Below, piece after piece: positions 62,055-64,000 of a DNA stretch of 64,000 nucleotides. The position numbers and the translations under genes are program-made. Below the pieces are notes generated by a model. That model had not been told where the DNA came from. It saw nothing but the letters and a program-made list of their open reading frames with translations, and did not search any database. This DNA comes from Paracoccaceae bacterium. Its GTDB lineage: Bacteria; Pseudomonadota; Alphaproteobacteria; Rhodobacterales; Rhodobacteraceae. Position 1 is the stretch's first letter, and each line of letters opens with the position of its first letter. The stretch covers positions 1 to 64,000 of the forward strand of contig JAOTXT010000006.1 in the NCBI GenBank assembly GCA_029862205.1, written 5' to 3'.

Positions 62055-62488
62055 GCGAGATGCCCGAATTCGACCTAACCAGACACGAGACATTCCGCCA
62101 TTGGACCCCGGTGACGATCCGTTATTCCGACCAGGATGCAATGGCGCATGTGAACAACACCGCCATCGCGACTTATGTGGAATCCGCACGGACGGCTTTC
62201 ATCTACGACCTGATCCAGCGCGGGGGCGTGGAGGGGATGGAGTTCATCCTGGCGCGGATGACCATCGATTACCTGGCCGAGTTTCACTATCCGGGAGCCG
62301 TCGATGTCGGCGCCCGGCTGATCCGGTTCGGCACCAAGTCCATCGGCACCGGCTACGGCATCTTCAACGGCGAAACTTGTGTGGCCACCAGCGAATGCGT
62401 CAACGTTTTCTACGACATGGGCAGTCGGAAGACTCTGGTGCCGCCAGACAGCGTACGTGAGGCGCTCGAGGCCGAGCTGTCCGCATGA
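62051..62488 (+). CDS. Acyl-CoA thioesterase (4HBT hot-dog family)
   Basis: Hot-dog thioesterase of 145 residues if the GTG at 62051 (overlapping the transporter stop) is used; an ATG at 62060 is an alternative. WTPVTIRYSDQDAMAHVNNTAIATYVESAR is the 4HBT signature with the catalytic Asp (YSDQDAMAHVNN). IDYLAEFHYPGAVDVGARLIRFG and the C-terminal strands fit YbgC/FcbC-like enzymes. It is coupled to the DUF2585 gene by ATGA. Confidence 0.87.
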   Translation: MSEMPEFDLTRHETFRHWTPVTIRYSDQDAMAHVNNTAIATYVESARTAFIYDLIQRGGVEGMEFILARMTIDYLAEFHYPGAVDVGARLIRFGTKSIGTGYGIFNGETCVATSECVNVFYDMGSRKTLVPPDSVREALEAELSA

Positions 62489-63081
62489 TCAGCGCCCACC
62501 GCCGCCTGCCCGAGCCGTGGCATCTGTCCGCAGCTTTTGCTGGGGCCACCGTCATCGGCGTCACTCTCTGGCTTTGGGGCCAGCCGCTGATCTGCACCTG
62601 CGGCGAGGTCAAGCTTTGGGTTGGCTCGGTCTTCTCGGAGGGCAATTCCCAGCACGTCGCGGACTGGTACACGCTGTCCCACATGATTCACGGGATGCTG
62701 GTCGTGTTGACGGGGCGGCTGATCCTGGGCCAGCCGCCGTTCACCCTGCTATTCGCCATCGCGGTTGTCACCGGCATCGCGTGGGAGATCGTCGAGCACA
62801 CCGACTGGGTGTTGGACCAGTTCCGCGCGACCACGATCTACCAGGGTTATATCGGCGACAGCGTGCTGAACGCGGTGGCCGACTACCTATGGATGCTGCT
62901 TGGGTTCTTCCTGGCCAACGCGCTCCGAACCGTCTGGGTGGTGGCGGTGATCCTGGCCTTGGAGGTTGTCGCAACCGTGACCGCGCGCGACAGCCTGACC
63001 CTGACGACGCTGATGCTGGTTTACCCAGTCGAAGCGGTGGAGACCTGGCAGCAGGCGATCAATCCGAGCCGGCAGGGCTGA
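62485..63081 (+). CDS. DUF2585 family membrane protein
   Basis: Function unknown. It has 198 residues with about four to five membrane helices. The family motifs CTCGEVKLWVG, NSQHVADWYTLSHMIHGML and GIAWEIVEHTDWVLDQFR are clear, as is YQGYIGDSVLNAVADYLWML; the conserved His, Glu and Asp within the membrane suggest a catalytic or metal site. The family is largely alphaproteobacterial. It is the last gene of the transporter-thioesterase run. Confidence 0.85.
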   Translation: MISAHRRLPEPWHLSAAFAGATVIGVTLWLWGQPLICTCGEVKLWVGSVFSEGNSQHVADWYTLSHMIHGMLVVLTGRLILGQPPFTLLFAIAVVTGIAWEIVEHTDWVLDQFRATTIYQGYIGDSVLNAVADYLWMLLGFFLANALRTVWVVAVILALEVVATVTARDSLTLTTLMLVYPVEAVETWQQAINPSRQG

Positions 63082-63428
63082 GGCGATTGGCCAAAACGAT
63101 CACGTCACGATACCTGTGCCGAGACCACCCATTTTGCGCTAACCATGAATGCCAGGAGTGCGGCGATCGGTTGAACCCACCGCCCAAAGCCGACATTGCC
63201 AGGCCAACGCGATGCCGCAGTGCAGCTTCCCCATTGCTGCCGTTCATTGGCATCGCAGCATTCCGGTCAACGGGATGACGCCTATGCGGACGAACCCGAC
63301 TTCCGCCGCATCTGGCCCAATGACAGCAATCTGCACGTTGCTTCTGCTGCGAAATACCGGGAGCTGTATTTCGGCGCGCACCTTGGCAAATGCGGCCTGA
63401 CGGGCGCCAGAGGCCTCCTTGTCCATGC
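63082..63428. other. Intergenic stretch without a supported gene
   Basis: 347 bases between convergent genes. Short open frames exist on both strands but have no ribosome sites, family motifs or consistent codon bias. The sequence looks like decayed or repeat-derived DNA; CGCCCAAAGCCGACATTGCC (63181-63200) resembles an intergenic motif I recall from Rhodobacteraceae genomes. No terminator hairpin was found. Confidence 0.4.
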
Positions 63429-64000
63429 TCACAATATGTCCGCTGACCGGATATTGACGGATGCAAAGTCGATCAATGTGCGGATCCTTCGCGGCAGCCG
63501 GCGCCCCTCGAGATAGACGGCACTGATAGGGCTCGTTTCTCCGTGGTAACTTTCGAGCACTGAAACGAGCCGGCCGCCGGCAAGGTCATCCCGTATCGCG
63601 AATCTCGGTAAGAAAACGATGCCTTTCCCGGCCGTGGCAAGCTCGCAAGCAGCACGCGCCGAATTCACCAGAAACCGCCCTTCAACGCTGATGGCCACCT
63701 CGGCATCATCTTTGCGCAGAACCCACCGCCGTGGGTTGCGGCGGTTTGTATCCACGATGCAGGCATGTTCGGCCAGATTTTCCGGTGCCGCCGGGGACCC
63801 GCACCGCGCAAGGTAGTCGGGGCTGGCGACGAGCATGGTCTGCATTTCCCCCAGCTTGCGGGTCTTCACGGATAGCATATCCGTCGTACCCACACGGAAT
63901 GCGACATCTATGCCCTCGGTGGCCAGATCCACAAATCTGTCGCTGAGCCGCAGGTCCACGGTCAGAGCGGGGTATTCCTCGGCAAACCGCCCCAGCATGC
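63429..64000 (-). CDS. LysR-family transcriptional regulator, N-terminus outside the window
   Basis: The visible 190 codons are the effector-binding domain of a LysR-type regulator; the helix-turn-helix lies beyond base 64000. RFAEEYPALTVDLRLSDRFVDLATEGIDVAFRVG is the standard start of this domain in the CrgA/PcaQ-like group, and KGIVFLPRFAIRDDLAGGRLVSVL is its second lobe. RRLPRRIRTLIDFASVNIR ends the protein. What it controls cannot be seen here, since its neighbours upstream are outside the window. Confidence 0.87.
   Translation of the reverse strand, partial: MLGRFAEEYPALTVDLRLSDRFVDLATEGIDVAFRVGTTDMLSVKTRKLGEMQTMLVASPDYLARCGSPAAPENLAEHACIVDTNRRNPRRWVLRKDDAEVAISVEGRFLVNSARAACELATAGKGIVFLPRFAIRDDLAGGRLVSVLESYHGETSPISAVYLEGRRLPRRIRTLIDFASVNIRSADIL

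Noticed and set aside
63149-63516. Short plus-strand frames in the last intergenic region
   Set aside because: No ribosome site, biased codons or recognisable motif; one runs into the LysR gene on the other strand.

Overview
The window is a GC-rich (roughly 65 percent by eye), densely packed bacterial chromosome segment. The mre-mrdA-rodA wall-elongation operon directly follows leuA. Also present are a hopanoid block (hpnC-hpnD-hpnE-shc-hpnG), an ErpA-type A-carrier, a bdhA-patatin pair, and DUF502, DUF2585 and VUT genes. Together with many dehydrogenases and CoA enzymes these point to an alphaproteobacterium; gene content alone does not settle Rhodobacterales versus Rhodospirillales. No rRNA, tRNA, CRISPR array, phage or insertion sequence was recognised, so this reads as core plus catabolic chromosome rather than a genomic island.

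Layout. 1-10177 (+): the 3' part of leuA with its terminator, a strong promoter, mreB-mreC-mreD-mrdA-rodA, a GhrA-like reductase, a DUF502 membrane protein, an ArgO-like exporter and a coupled unknown gene. 10277-13735 (-): a family 5 solute-binding protein fused tail-to-head to a GMC oxidoreductase. A candidate small RNA with its own promoter and terminator lies at 13742-13820. 13931-21163: bdhA, patatin, ArsC-like, FrnE-like, two unknown membrane proteins (one with a clear internal duplication), a proline-racemase-family enzyme, a 57-residue ORF behind an unusual inverted repeat, and a VUT transporter. 21200-24955: dGTPase-like, erpA, recQ. 25007-33189: a catabolic region (TauD-like, CoA-transferase, two-Glu-less crotonase, molybdenum hydroxylase large subunit, NIPSNAP, LeuB-like dehydrogenase, MmgE/PrpD).

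33249-38951 (+) holds the squalene and hopanoid genes: HpnD, HpnC and HpnE make squalene, Shc cyclises it, and HpnG acts later on the side chain. 38960-44154 (-) is a tight six-gene operon of a ketopantoate-reductase-like protein, LeuC-like and LeuD-like proteins, a HAD hydrolase, a MAPEG protein and a tartrate-dehydrogenase-like LeuB homologue, with no LeuA. Divergent from it, 44324-47756 carries MaoC, quinone reductase, membrane, hydroxyacid dehydrogenase and periplasmic genes. 47761-52308 holds two 2-oxoglutarate dioxygenase-family genes, a class III adenylyl cyclase with TPR repeats and a DUF2652 protein. 52415-64000 is a run of further catabolic genes (crotonase, CitE-like, amidohydrolase, amidase, oxaloacetate-decarboxylase-like, HpaB-family, SDR, HIBADH), then transporter, thioesterase, DUF2585 and a truncated LysR regulator.

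The most notable non-gene signals are a palindromic repeat (consensus about GTAGGGYGGR) found three times, each at a convergent gene end and twice supplying a stop codon; the small-RNA candidate; and several inverted repeats in divergent promoter regions. All functions are read from sequence motifs without database searches.
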